Shown one piece after another: positions 18,600-28,255 of a stretch of DNA of 64,000 bases. The notes under the pieces are model-generated. The model ran no database searches. It saw only the letters and a list, made by a program, of their open reading frames with translations, and was not told the origin of the DNA. The position numbers and the translations under genes are program-made. How positions within the stretch are numbered: position 1 is the first letter of the stretch; every line of letters starts with the position of its first letter. The stretch comes from Paenibacillus sp. FSL H8-0079 (GTDB lineage Bacteria > Bacillota > Bacilli > Paenibacillales > Paenibacillaceae). The stretch covers positions 6,510,001 through 6,574,000 of the forward strand of contig NZ_CP150300.1 of the NCBI RefSeq assembly GCF_037991315.1, written 5' to 3'.

Positions 18600-19211
18600 T
18601 CAGACTGAAAATGCAGGTTTCATTAGAGCGAAATCGCCAGCCAGACTGGCTAGTGGCTGCCAGCTCTCTATCGCTATTTTATAATGACTGGCATATGCCT
18701 CTGCATCCACCCGTACATGCTTTACTTTTCCAAGAACCACATGATCTGTACCCACTTCAATGATACGATCCAGTGTAAGTTCAAAAGCAATCGGAGATTC
18801 CAGCACGGAAGGTACATCTACACGTATGCCTGCCTTGGGTGTAACCCCCGCCAGTTGAAATTCATCTTCGTCCGATGCTACATCTGCTGACGAACGCTGC
18901 ATGGACGCTGCAAGTACAGCGGGAACTACATTGATCACAAACTCTCCCGTCTCTCGTATATTGACGAGTGTATCCTTCACGGTACCTTGCCTCTCACCTA
19001 CACCAGGTCCAATGGATAGGAGCAGAGTCGCCGGATTGCGTGAAGCAACGGTAAAAAAACTGAATGGAGCGAGGTTAAGCACACCCTCCTTGCTTCGCGT
19101 AGAGACCCAAGCAATGGGCCGCGGCACCACGGAACCCGTCATTAATTTGTACATTTCATCCACGGTGATATCACCTGTTGCAAATGCATATGTATTTTTT
19201 TCTTCCAACAT
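18600..19211 (-). CDS. Flavin reductase family protein (FMN-binding split barrel)
   Basis: 203 residues from ATG at 19211, which has AGAAAGGTTG ahead; the longer frame from 19274 has no ribosome site. The fold signature is MTGSVVPRPIAWVSTRSKEGVLNLAPFSFFTVASRNPATLLLSIG (FMN-binding region, about 20-63), with DHVVLGKVKHVRVD near the C-terminus. Family members reduce or bind FMN and often partner with monooxygenases; no partner is adjacent. It is divergent from an HxlR regulator with a perfect palindrome between them, the usual arrangement of an HxlR-controlled, stress- or aldehyde-induced reductase. Confidence 0.85.
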   Translation of the reverse strand: MLEEKNTYAFATGDITVDEMYKLMTGSVVPRPIAWVSTRSKEGVLNLAPFSFFTVASRNPATLLLSIGPGVGERQGTVKDTLVNIRETGEFVINVVPAVLAASMQRSSADVASDEDEFQLAGVTPKAGIRVDVPSVLESPIAFELTLDRIIEVGTDHVVLGKVKHVRVDAEAYASHYKIAIESWQPLASLAGDFALMKPAFSV

Positions 19212-19315
19212 ACTCAACCTTTCTGAAGTGCCCCTGAGCAGGTCCTTCGGTTTACAACGCTCTGTGGGACACATATAGTTGGTATAAGAATATACACTTG
19301 TTCACCACAAAAAAA

Positions 19316-19337
19316 GTACGCACTTTGAAGTGCGTAC
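19316..19337. promoter_or_regulatory. Palindromic HxlR operator in the divergent promoter region
   Basis: GTACGCACTT-TG-AAGTGCGTAC is a perfect 10-2-10 palindrome between the flavin reductase and hxlR-type genes. It starts 20 bases upstream of the hxlR GTG and abuts a possible minus-strand promoter (TTGTGG, 17 bases, TTATAC). A run of seven T follows on the minus strand, so it could also fold as a terminator there. A related degenerate copy is at 31665-31721. Confidence 0.7.
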
Positions 19338-19357
19338 CTGCATAAAGGAGCTTATTC

Positions 19358-19687
19358 GTGATGGGTAATCCGAGCACAGTCCCAATGGAAACACTAACTC
19401 CCTTCGACTACACCCTGTCCATTATCGGCGGAAAGTGGAAGATGAAGATCATGTATCAACTTGCCTTTCATGGAGTCACACGTTACGGCGAACTCAAAAG
19501 ACGTGTATCCGGGATCACGTACAAGGTATTAACCTCTCAACTGAACGATTTGGAACGTGAAGGTGTGATAAAACGAGTGGAGTATTCGTTAACCCCACGA
19601 GGGAGAAGTCTTATACCCATTCTGGAAGAAATCTGCAAGTGGGGTGTGCATCATGTACCGGAGATACAATCGCTGCATGAATTATAG
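19358..19687 (+). CDS. HxlR-family transcriptional regulator
   Basis: 109 residues, the usual HxlR length. The winged helix is clear: FDYTLSIIGGKWKMKIMYQLAFHGVTRYGELKRRVSGITYKVLTSQLNDLEREGVIKRVEYSLTPRG, where GKWK and ITxKVLTxQLxxLExxGxIxR are family signatures. No cysteine is present near the N-terminus, so a YodB/HypR-type thiol switch is unlikely. AAAGGAG lies 7 bases before GTG at 19358. The degenerate copy of this leader at 31665-31721 has ATG at the same place, supporting the GTG over the ATG three bases later. Probably represses itself and the flavin reductase gene through the palindrome. Confidence 0.88.
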   Translation: MMGNPSTVPMETLTPFDYTLSIIGGKWKMKIMYQLAFHGVTRYGELKRRVSGITYKVLTSQLNDLEREGVIKRVEYSLTPRGRSLIPILEEICKWGVHHVPEIQSLHEL

Positions 19688-19704
19688 TGAATATGGATGA
19701 TATG

Positions 19705-19743
19705 CAAAAAGAACAGCCTACTCCCATGGGAGCAGACTGTTCT
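19705..19743. terminator. Bidirectional terminator between hxlR-type gene and giant SLH gene
   Basis: AGAACAG...CTGTTCT outer stem with inner CTCCC-AT-GGGAG; TTTTTG follows on the minus strand, serving the 19767-26873 gene. Confidence 0.8.
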
Positions 19744-19766
19744 GCCAATCTAATCTATTAAGGATA

Positions 19767-22700
19767 TTACAAGTTCGGATCATACTTCATCATATTCATT
19801 TTACCTTGTTTCTTATAACTTACATAAACGTGGTCCGTGCTGTCTATGAAAATATCTAGCTCCAGAGCGTCATCATTGGAGAATCCGGCAGACCCTACCG
19901 GTCTCCAACCCATATTCTCATATTTCATCACAGTCACCTTGTTGCCATATGCAGCATCTCGATAAGCAACGTAAGGCGTGCCTTGGCTGTCAAAGGCCAT
20001 ATCCATGCTTCCTCCTTTAGACGAACCAACCGAGAATCCGGGAGTGCTCACCTTCTCCCATGCTGTATCTTCTGACGGAATGGAGTGCGGATATTTCCAC
20101 ATTTCAACAACGTTGGAGCTGCTAAGATAGATCATATAAGGTACGCCAGACGGATCAAGCGCGGATGCAGCAACCATATTTGCAGATGCTGGATATGAAT
20201 ATTGTTTCGGATCTAATAATTCCCAAAATTTATCCTGTCCAGATGAGCTAGCTGGTAAGCTATATCCTAATGCCGCATAACTACTGGATGAAACAGATGC
20301 GTAAGATGGAGCAAACAAATACATGCCGTTGTTTGGTAACGGTGCGAGGAATGCTCTTAGACCTGCGTATGCCTGTACCCTCGCTTCTTGTACCCGTCCC
20401 CTATCTTTATAAAACCTCCATGACATGAGCATTGATGGTTCTGCAGCATTACCGACCAAAACACCTCTAAACATCAGAAAAGGATTATCATCCTTATCAA
20501 AGGTAATGACGAAGCTATCGTAAACTCTATCCACTTTTCTTACATTCGGTCTGACACTCGTTCCGTCTTTCCAATCGAAATCATAAATAGTTACTGGTCT
20601 CCACCACTTATGTTCATCATTGTAATTCTTAAAGCTTACTTGACCTGAACTGTTCTTATAACCAACATAAATCTTATCCTTACTGTCTATTCCAAGCGAT
20701 ATAGCTGAGCTCCCCAATCCTCCCGCTTTTTCAAGATCGCTTTGATTGCCAACGGGCTGCCACGTGCCTCCCTTATATTGCACCACAGATACTTCGTTAT
20801 TGTCCTTTATATAAGCCATGTAAGGCGTCCCTTGACTGTCGAAGACGATATTGGACTTGCTATTCAATTCCAGCTCGCCACCCACCTGCAGCCACGATGT
20901 CATGGTCCACTTCGCGTAAAGCCTTATGTCTGCCGTCACTGGCGTCCCGAAGTCGTAGACGATCTCCAGATCACGATCGCTGTACCAACCATCGAATCGA
21001 TAGCCCGCCCATTTCAGTGGAGCAGGTTCCACAGCATTGCCGTTAGGAGCCACCACCTGACTCGCTACGGCTGTCCCACCGTTACTCTCGAAGCTGACCA
21101 TGTGGCTGTCAAATGTCCACTTCGCGTAAAGTGTGCGGTTACCCGTCACCGATGTCGTGAAGCTATACGCTTCATTCAGTCCAATATCGCTATACCAACC
21201 GTTGAATGTGTACCCATCCCTCGTCGGTACAGTAGGCTCAATGGCAGTGCTGCCACTTTCCATCGTCTGGTCAGCCACCGATGATCCGCCGTTACTGTTG
21301 AAACTCACTGTGTAGATTGCCGTCCATTTCGCGTACAACGTGAGGTTAGTCATCACTGGTGTCATGAAGCTGTAGGCTTCATTCAGACCAGCTTGACTAT
21401 ACCAACCATTAAATACATGTCCTGCGCGCGTCGGTGCGTCAGGAATTGTTGCCGTGTCACCTTCACTCACGGACTGACTACTCACCGACGATCCATTGTT
21501 ACTGTTAAAGCTCACTGTGTAGCTGTTCTTTGTCCACTTCGCGTACAGCATCACATTCGCCATTACACCTTCCGTGAAACCATAAGGTGTCGTCAATTCG
21601 CTATCACTATACCAGCCATCGAACGTGTATCCTTCCAGCATCGGTGCACCAGGAGCAGCAGCCACGGCACCTTCATTCACCGTCTGTTCTGTGACCACTG
21701 ATCCGCCGTTACTCTCAAAAGTTACAGTATACGTATTCGGTACATAAACCGTCCACTTCGCGTACAATGTCAGGTCTCCCGTTACCACCATAGTAGTGAA
21801 ATTGTAGGCGTTCATTAATTCGATATCGCTGTACCAGCCGCTAAACACATAGCCTTCCCGCTCTGGGGCGACAGGTGCCATAGCCTTGGTCCCTTCATTC
21901 ACTGTTTGGGCATCTACTACCGACCCTTCATTACTCTCGAAGCTTATTGTGTAAGGGATCAGCCACTTCGCATGTAGTGTGAGATCCCCCGTTATCGCCG
22001 CAGAGAAGTCGTAAGCATTCGTCAACGTGTTATCACTATACCAGCCGCCAAATACATAACCATCTCTCATCGGTTCAATCGGTGTACTAATCGTAGCACC
22101 ATATCCCACAGTCTGAGCCGTCGCTTCGGACCCGCCGTAAGTGTCAAAGGTTACGGTATAGTTGTTAATTGCCCACTGCGCGGTAAATTGAACATCTTCC
22201 GCAGGCATGGTAGTCGGAAGCGTTGGCGACCAACCCGTAAAGCTATATCCCTGCCATGTTGGCGTGCCTAGACGGAGCAACATTGTCGCTCCGAATGGAA
22301 CGATATCCGTTGTACTTGTTTGTCCAGAACCATTGTAATCAACAGTCATTTGGTACGCCTCGCGCTTATAGTACACCTTCAGCACCGTTGTACCGTTACC
22401 TTCAATCAGAGCTGTCAGTACCGCTCCCGGAACACTGTCATCTCGTACAAAGCCCGCATAGGATTTAGGCTTGGCATCTGCCACATTCGCTTCTGTATTG
22501 GTAGCTCCACGATACGATTCCGTATCCACAACCGTATAAGTGTCACTTCCGATATTTTGCAGTAAGTGTACAACCTGATAAGGCGTACCCTCTCTCCCCG
22601 TCCACTTCGCTGTATACGTAGTGTCCTCAATCGGCATCGTACTTGGAACTTCTGGCGACCAACCGGCAAACGTATATCCCTGCCTTGTCGGCACAGGTAA

Positions 22701-25700
22701 ACGAGCAGCAATGTTCTTGCCAACGGCTTCCGTTAGCGAGATTTGGGGCGCACCGGCATAACCCCCAGCGAAGGTCATCTTTCGATTCTCCGGATAGTAA
22801 TTAACTCTTACGACTGTCGAGCCGTCTCCCTTGATTAATACGCCGCTTACCGTTCCGGTCGCATAGCCCTGCTCCTTAAACCTGTCGGAGCTGATTCGAA
22901 TCTCTGTGTCCGTTGTTCCAGTCCTATTTTCAGTATCCACAGGCGGAGCCTGTATTCTGCTGTTCGGGTCTAGCACATAATACTCAACCGTATACGGCGT
23001 ATTCTTGTTCGCAATCCAGTGCGCGTACAGTTTTCGATCCTCCGCAGCCATTCGGTTCGGAATCGTGATCTTCGTGCCGCCGGAAGCGGCCGTATACCAG
23101 CCGTCAAAGGTGTATCCTGGATATACCGGGGTGACCACGCTGATTGGCGCGTTATAAGGAGCCGCCACAACCTGGGTCACTCCGCTGTTCTGTGGATCCA
23201 GCTGAAGGATGTAGTCACCCACTCTGGCAAGCCAGCTTAACTGAATCGTACGCTTGAGTGGCTCGGACATGAACGACGCCGGTGCCCCCTTCCAGGTGAT
23301 AACCAGATTGCCATCACTCACCTGAATGTTCTTGTCCACCACTTCAATCATCCCGTTTGCTGCGTCATACTTGAAGTTTGGATTGTCCACCTGAATATCG
23401 AAATTCGAGCGATCATACGCCTGTTCATCCGTATCGCCTGTCTTCAAATCAAAGGTATTCATCGTGACCCACAACTCCGGTACAGCGATGGATGACGCAG
23501 AACCCGCCATGTTCACTTTGAGCGACTTATCCTGAGGATAGGCGAAGTCGTAGACGTTCTGTTCTTCTCCAATCGTATACAGTGGCCACTCTTCATCTAC
23601 CAGCTCTACGCCGCCGGAAAGCCCTCCATCACCTAATTGAGCGCCGAGTTCGACCTCCAAATAGATGCCAATCTCGACGAACAGGGCACCTAAAGACTTC
23701 GTGGTCTTCACCCCGCTAATATTTTTCAATTGATAATAGAAGTAGCCCCACAGATTCACATACACACCGGGTTCTACAGCAAGCCCGATACTATTCAACT
23801 TGACGCTTCCAATCCCCGCTTTGACCTCCATATGAATACCAGCTCGTAAACCGATCGTCCCCATCACATAGAAGGTAAATTGGTAATCTCCGTCTCCCGG
23901 CAAGCTGACCGTATTGCTCGAACCACTGAAACTCAATACGCGCAAGCTAACCGAGTAGCGCTTGGCCATCTTATAGTAGAAATCTGCCCCCACCGTCAGG
24001 TTCACCTGGGCGCTGACCACAAACTCCGCTTCAAATTTGACTTCCACAATACCTAAAGCCACACGTACGCTCTTTTCAAAGAGTTCCTTCTTGATTAACG
24101 GAACCCACTCCGTGTCTTGCTCCAACATCTCTTGATACTTTTCCTTCAACGATTCCGCATCTACGGCAGTATCCTGCACACCCGCCATTACCGCTTTAAT
24201 CTGTGTCGCAATGTCCTGAACCTTTCCCAACCTGCCAGCGTTCTTCTCGCCCACCCAGTCATTCACTGCATCATTTAACTTATCGTGTTCAACGAGAGCT
24301 ATCTCTGCCGTGATGTTCATCCCGGTATAGCTATAAGCATCCAGATTCGCCGTAATTACATAATCATCAATGCTGTACCAGTAAGGAATCCCCCACTTTT
24401 TCAGCCAGTGCCCTTTCATATCCCCATTGATACCGAGGTCCAGGCTCATCTCCTGCACGAATGTACCCGTCATATGGATGACAAGATCGCTGTCTTCATT
24501 GATATTGACAACAATATCGGCACCCACTTGTAACGTAACGCTTACGCCTGAGGTTCGGCCGTCAATATTCTTCAGCCTCGTGCCGAGTGAAGCAACAACG
24601 GTCAGCTTCTCCACACTTACCCGGCTCCCTTTACCGGACGCTAGGGAGGACTGAGCCTTGATCTGCTGAATTTCCTTTGTCTCCATGGCGATGTCAGACA
24701 GATAATCCGCGGCTTCGTTGACGAATCCGCTGTCTCTCGCTTGCTGCTCAATTTGCTCTTCGAGCTGTGCAATCTGTTCTTCCGACAACAGATCATCGCC
24801 GTCAATTGCTTGCTTCTGATAGATGTTGAAGGCATTTTCAATATCTTCAATGGTGGCATCGGTATACGTAATTACGTCCATCTCCGCCTCAGGCGTAATC
24901 GACGTAATACGTCCATAACCCATGATCTCAATACCTTCTTGATCGAATTGTCCATCATAAAAACCAATAAAGTCGCCCACATCAACAGTGGTCAGCTCAT
25001 CCAAACCGAAGGGCTTGTACAGGCTGTCACTGTAGTTCATGGAAGTGTGCTCAACCGTGATGGAATGGTTATTGGGAATTCCATCCTTATCTGCTTCTAT
25101 GCTCACCGGTAGAACATCCGGCTTGAACAACACTTGATTGGCATCTGCGTGATCATAAGTGTAGACACTTCCATCTACCGCCGTGATCTGGACATAGGCC
25201 ACATCACCATCGTCTTCACCAGTCGTTTCGACTGTGCGCAGTTCGGGACTAACTCCCTCATAGATGGCTACGGTATCACCGACTTGAATCACCGTGCCAG
25301 TGCTTCCGGTGTACTTGAACGTTCCACTACTCGCATTCACTTCGGCGAGTGCATTTTCGCCGCCTACCGTCGTAGTAACGACTGAAATCGCGGGCGAATC
25401 GACATCTGCTCCATTTATCACCATATCCGTGACATCCGTGAACGGAATGTAGATCATGTTCGGATTGAGTGGAATATTCATGACTTCTTTTTTAGCAACG
25501 CTAAATACATAAATACTTGTCGTCGCGTCTTGGCCTTGGAAGGACAAACTGTCATCCGTCAACGTAAGTTGATATGTGTTACCTTCAACGAACTTGCCGT
25601 TTTCGGCTGCTGACGATACCGTGAAAACTCCGTTCCCGCCAGAGACGGTAACCCCTTCGAATTCGGGATTCGCCGTATCCACGAAGGTCATCCTCTCTTT

Positions 25701-26873
25701 GACCTGGGATTCCGTTAGACTGCCTGATGAATCCTGCACCTTAATGGTGAAGTTCGGCGCGACATCCAGTACCGAATAGCTTGGTACGCTCTGTACGGCA
25801 CGATCTATGCTATCGGTATACTTCGCATACAACTTCGTATCAGCAGTCAAGGTAGTGCCACTTGCGAAGATAAGTGAAAGATCACTATCCGCAAACCAAC
25901 CTTGGAATATATATCCTTCTTTTGTTGGAGCAGGTAGATTATTTAGCACCTGGCCTTTTCGTACCGTCTGTGCAGTGACTGGCGTACCTCCGTTGCTCTC
26001 GAAGGTGAGTGTGTATGTAGCCTCACCGGTGTTACCGCCTCCGCTGCCTCCAGACGTTCCGCCGCCACTATTACCACCTGCTGATGGCGTTGGTGTCGGT
26101 GTTGGTGTCGGTGTTGGTGTTGGAGTAGGCGTCACCGGCGTTTGATTCTGATTTTTCCACGCCTCTACAACCGCGTTGTTGCGCATGAAGAGAACCGCTG
26201 CTTCCGCGCGAGTCGCTTGTGCACGCGGATTGAAGTTCCCCTTTTCGTCCCCGGTGAACACACCGGCTTGCCACAGCTTGATGACCGCGTCAGCCGCCCA
26301 AGACGATACATCCCCGAGATCGCCCGGCTCTGTCGTGACCGGATTCTCGGTCTGATAAGGGATCTGTTCGCTTTCGAAATACCGCAACGTCATCGTCGCC
26401 ATTTGCTCCCGAGATACGGTAGCATCCGGCGAATATTTCCGATCCCCCGTGCCATCGGTAATTCCTTTCTTAACCGCCCATTCGACATATGGCGCATACC
26501 AGCTGCCCGCCTGTACATCGGCAAAGCTCGAAGTGGAGTACGCCCCGGCATCGACTCCGGCCATCCGTCCAAGTGCCGTCACATACATGGCACGTGTCAT
26601 TGTCCCCTTAGGAGAGAAGCTACTCGCGTTCGTTCCGCTGAATATGCCCTTCTCCTGCACATGGACGACTGCATCATAGAACCAGTCGGTGGGACTCACA
26701 TCCTGGAATCCACTGGATGTGGTTACTTTTGTCATCTGCATCGGCAGTTCAGCCGCTACTGCCGATTGCGCTGGTAATAGGGGCACGGCAGAAACTACTA
26801 AGCTGATCACCAGCATCCACATCAGGATCTGCCGGCTCACCTTCCATCCCTGTCTTACTTTCTTCACTTTCAT
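19767..26873 (-). CDS. Giant SLH-anchored surface protein with ten InlB-type B repeats
   Basis: 2368 residues. Order: signal peptide (about 1-41); three SLH domains (about 56-235); a Thr-Pro linker and Gly/Ser stretch; one B repeat (about 283-352); a ~870-residue middle region of mixed beta strands with a coiled-coil-like segment (about 690-790), not recognised; nine more B repeats (about 1228-1990) with two MucBP-like segments between the early ones; and a C-terminal ~375 residues of propeller-like repeats (FDSQGTPYMAYIKDNNEVSVVQYK, AFDSQGTPYVAYRDAAYGNKVTVMKY). B repeats (PF09479, Y.V.F..NGG...) build long stalks on Listeria-like adhesins. Likely a wall-bound adhesin or matrix protein. Its promoter shares the OmpR-type box and has a ~360-base leader. 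Confidence 0.88.
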   Translation of the reverse strand: MKVKKVRQGWKVSRQILMWMLVISLVVSAVPLLPAQSAVAAELPMQMTKVTTSSGFQDVSPTDWFYDAVVHVQEKGIFSGTNASSFSPKGTMTRAMYVTALGRMAGVDAGAYSTSSFADVQAGSWYAPYVEWAVKKGITDGTGDRKYSPDATVSREQMATMTLRYFESEQIPYQTENPVTTEPGDLGDVSSWAADAVIKLWQAGVFTGDEKGNFNPRAQATRAEAAVLFMRNNAVVEAWKNQNQTPVTPTPTPTPTPTPTPTPSAGGNSGGGTSGGSGGGNTGEATYTLTFESNGGTPVTAQTVRKGQVLNNLPAPTKEGYIFQGWFADSDLSLIFASGTTLTADTKLYAKYTDSIDRAVQSVPSYSVLDVAPNFTIKVQDSSGSLTESQVKERMTFVDTANPEFEGVTVSGGNGVFTVSSAAENGKFVEGNTYQLTLTDDSLSFQGQDATTSIYVFSVAKKEVMNIPLNPNMIYIPFTDVTDMVINGADVDSPAISVVTTTVGGENALAEVNASSGTFKYTGSTGTVIQVGDTVAIYEGVSPELRTVETTGEDDGDVAYVQITAVDGSVYTYDHADANQVLFKPDVLPVSIEADKDGIPNNHSITVEHTSMNYSDSLYKPFGLDELTTVDVGDFIGFYDGQFDQEGIEIMGYGRITSITPEAEMDVITYTDATIEDIENAFNIYQKQAIDGDDLLSEEQIAQLEEQIEQQARDSGFVNEAADYLSDIAMETKEIQQIKAQSSLASGKGSRVSVEKLTVVASLGTRLKNIDGRTSGVSVTLQVGADIVVNINEDSDLVIHMTGTFVQEMSLDLGINGDMKGHWLKKWGIPYWYSIDDYVITANLDAYSYTGMNITAEIALVEHDKLNDAVNDWVGEKNAGRLGKVQDIATQIKAVMAGVQDTAVDAESLKEKYQEMLEQDTEWVPLIKKELFEKSVRVALGIVEVKFEAEFVVSAQVNLTVGADFYYKMAKRYSVSLRVLSFSGSSNTVSLPGDGDYQFTFYVMGTIGLRAGIHMEVKAGIGSVKLNSIGLAVEPGVYVNLWGYFYYQLKNISGVKTTKSLGALFVEIGIYLEVELGAQLGDGGLSGGVELVDEEWPLYTIGEEQNVYDFAYPQDKSLKVNMAGSASSIAVPELWVTMNTFDLKTGDTDEQAYDRSNFDIQVDNPNFKYDAANGMIEVVDKNIQVSDGNLVITWKGAPASFMSEPLKRTIQLSWLARVGDYILQLDPQNSGVTQVVAAPYNAPISVVTPVYPGYTFDGWYTAASGGTKITIPNRMAAEDRKLYAHWIANKNTPYTVEYYVLDPNSRIQAPPVDTENRTGTTDTEIRISSDRFKEQGYATGTVSGVLIKGDGSTVVRVNYYPENRKMTFAGGYAGAPQISLTEAVGKNIAARLPVPTRQGYTFAGWSPEVPSTMPIEDTTYTAKWTGREGTPYQVVHLLQNIGSDTYTVVDTESYRGATNTEANVADAKPKSYAGFVRDDSVPGAVLTALIEGNGTTVLKVYYKREAYQMTVDYNGSGQTSTTDIVPFGATMLLRLGTPTWQGYSFTGWSPTLPTTMPAEDVQFTAQWAINNYTVTFDTYGGSEATAQTVGYGATISTPIEPMRDGYVFGGWYSDNTLTNAYDFSAAITGDLTLHAKWLIPYTISFESNEGSVVDAQTVNEGTKAMAPVAPEREGYVFSGWYSDIELMNAYNFTTMVVTGDLTLYAKWTVYVPNTYTVTFESNGGSVVTEQTVNEGAVAAAPGAPMLEGYTFDGWYSDSELTTPYGFTEGVMANVMLYAKWTKNSYTVSFNSNNGSSVSSQSVSEGDTATIPDAPTRAGHVFNGWYSQAGLNEAYSFMTPVMTNLTLYAKWTAIYTVSFNSNGGSSVADQTMESGSTAIEPTVPTRDGYTFNGWYSDIGLNEAYSFTTSVTGNRTLYAKWTFDSHMVSFESNGGTAVASQVVAPNGNAVEPAPLKWAGYRFDGWYSDRDLEIVYDFGTPVTADIRLYAKWTMTSWLQVGGELELNSKSNIVFDSQGTPYMAYIKDNNEVSVVQYKGGTWQPVGNQSDLEKAGGLGSSAISLGIDSKDKIYVGYKNSSGQVSFKNYNDEHKWWRPVTIYDFDWKDGTSVRPNVRKVDRVYDSFVITFDKDDNPFLMFRGVLVGNAAEPSMLMSWRFYKDRGRVQEARVQAYAGLRAFLAPLPNNGMYLFAPSYASVSSSSYAALGYSLPASSSGQDKFWELLDPKQYSYPASANMVAASALDPSGVPYMIYLSSSNVVEMWKYPHSIPSEDTAWEKVSTPGFSVGSSKGGSMDMAFDSQGTPYVAYRDAAYGNKVTVMKYENMGWRPVGSAGFSNDDALELDIFIDSTDHVYVSYKKQGKMNMMKYDPNL
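20905..23200 (-). repeat. Array of nine protein-level B repeats (InlB/Flg_new type)
   Basis: Nine copies of a ~65-75-residue unit ending (L/F)YAKW, each with a GY.F.GWYSD core; the last six are most alike, suggesting recent duplication, and the first three, with MucBP-like inserts, are diverged. A tenth copy lies apart at about 25810-26030. Confidence 0.85.
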
Positions 26874-27240
26874 TCATCCCTTCTATGTATAGATCAAACT
26901 AAAAAAGACCGTCCAAAATTGGTTTCTAATCAAGCTAATCAACAAAGCCAGACTAATAGCGGATACCACTGACCCAGATCGGGATCATTGGTTTCCTGCG
27001 AGTCAGTTCGCTCGGCACGTGGAGATCAAGCGAGGAAAAACTTCACATACAGAAATGGCATTGTTCTAGCTGCGGCGTTCAGAACATCAACCTCAGCTCA
27101 AACATCCGACTGGAGAGATCCGACTGCTTTAAGGTACGATAATGCCAACTTTACAGATTGAATTCGTTCACCGACCTTTCTGATCAGTCGCAGTCGAATT
27201 GTGACACCGACACAGCAAATTATGTCGTTTTTTCTTCCGT
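26874..27240 (-). other. Long leader region of the giant SLH gene
   Basis: About 360 bases between the predicted transcription start (about 27234) and the ATG. It holds a direct repeat ATCCGACTG (about 27106 and 27120). I found no recognisable riboswitch core and no credible small gene. Confidence 0.4.
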
Positions 27241-27291
27241 ATTTTATCATGCGAGATAGGGGCGCTTGTGAATTATAAAGAAAACTTTAAG
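27241..27291 (-). promoter_or_regulatory. Promoter with OmpR-type box, giant SLH gene (copy 2)
   Basis: Box CTTAAAG-N4-CTTTATA on the minus strand (27291-27274), exactly 24 bases, then extended -10 TGATAAAAT (27249-27241). It matches copy 3 also outside the box (shared ATGTCGTT and ATTTTATCATG blocks), so the two promoters look homologous. Confidence 0.7.
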
Positions 27292-27326
27292 TATGCAACT
27301 ACTCGCAAGTGAGAACATCAATTACA

Positions 27327-27367
27327 TCAATAAATAGCGGCGTAGGGAAGGTAACTCCCACACCACT
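27327..27367. terminator. Imperfect hairpin after the MinD-like gene
   Basis: AAATAG-GG-GT-GGGA against TCCCAC-CC-CTATTTTT around an AGGTAAC loop; resembles the terminator at 14639-14676 with substitutions. It lies about 80 bases beyond the MinD-like stop codon. Confidence 0.5.
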
Positions 27368-27445
27368 ATTTTTCATGAATTCTTAAGCTAGTCTGCAATC
27401 CATTCCAGATGATTCTCTTCTCAACGATTCATCTACCAGAATCAA

Positions 27446-28255
27446 CTATAACGAACTGCTCTTCCCCCAACGCAGTCTTTGAGGAAGTGAAAAAACACTA
27501 ATATGCCTCTTGGGTTTCAATGCGATGAAAGGCTCCTGCTGATTCTTCGCCACATTGTGGGCGATATGCCTGAAGCGCAGCCCGCTTTCGAACTCGGGAT
27601 TAAGCGCAATCGGGATGCCCTTATGTACGGAACGTATAATTTCTACATCGGCATGGATCACGCCAATCACACCGATATTGAGAATATCGATAATATCCTG
27701 CATCTTTACCGTTGCCGAACGGGCTTCCTGTCCGTCGGCCATATTAATGATGAGCTGTGGCGGAGCCGGAATCATATCTTCTAATAATCCGATTACGCGA
27801 TCCGCGTCCTGAAGCGATGTACGATGAGGCGTAGTGACGACAATAGCCTCATCTGCCGCTAAAGATGTATTCCAGAATCCATTTTCAATGCCTGCTGGCG
27901 AATCGATCAGCACATAATCATAACCCTGGGCTATTTGCTGCACAACCTTGCGAAAAACTTGTGGATCATCGTGATGCACCGCGTCGTTACTACAGGAGAT
28001 AAAGGACAAGGTACTGATTCGCTTATCTTTGACGATCACTTGATGTAAAGCACATCGACCCGTCAGAAAATCGGAAATATGATAGTTTACCCTATTGCTC
28101 AAACCAAGCGGAATATCCAGATTTCTCAATCCAAAATCAGCGTCAATCAGGCAAACGCTACTCCCCGATAAGGCAAGGGCAGCCCCGAGATTAGCTGTGA
28201 CCGTTGTCTTGCCAACTCCACCTTTCCCTGATGTAATACATATAACTCGTGCCAT
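27446..28255 (-). CDS. MinD-like P-loop ATPase, without MinC or MinE partner
   Basis: 269 residues from ATG at 28255 (AAGGAAG 8 bases ahead; the longer frame starts at a TTG). It is a deviant-Walker-A ATPase: SGKGGVGKTT (9-18, both lysines), the CLIDADFGLRNLDIPLGLSNR block, YDYVLIDSPAGIENGF (Walker B) and AIVVTTPHRTSLQDADRVIGLLED all follow MinD. The C-terminus (ISVFSLPQRLRWGK) could form a short amphipathic membrane-binding helix as in MinD. No minC, minE, chemotaxis or flagellar gene is near, so it is probably a paralogue that positions something else at the membrane. Its promoter carries the same box as the two SLH genes, and the sensor kinase operon lies just upstream on the same strand. 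Confidence 0.85.
   Translation of the reverse strand: MARVICITSGKGGVGKTTVTANLGAALALSGSSVCLIDADFGLRNLDIPLGLSNRVNYHISDFLTGRCALHQVIVKDKRISTLSFISCSNDAVHHDDPQVFRKVVQQIAQGYDYVLIDSPAGIENGFWNTSLAADEAIVVTTPHRTSLQDADRVIGLLEDMIPAPPQLIINMADGQEARSATVKMQDIIDILNIGVIGVIHADVEIIRSVHKGIPIALNPEFESGLRFRHIAHNVAKNQQEPFIALKPKRHISVFSLPQRLRWGKSSSL

Noticed and set aside
26874..27234. c-di-GMP or other riboswitch in the adhesin leader
   Set aside because: I could not find the conserved core of any known class by eye, so none is claimed.
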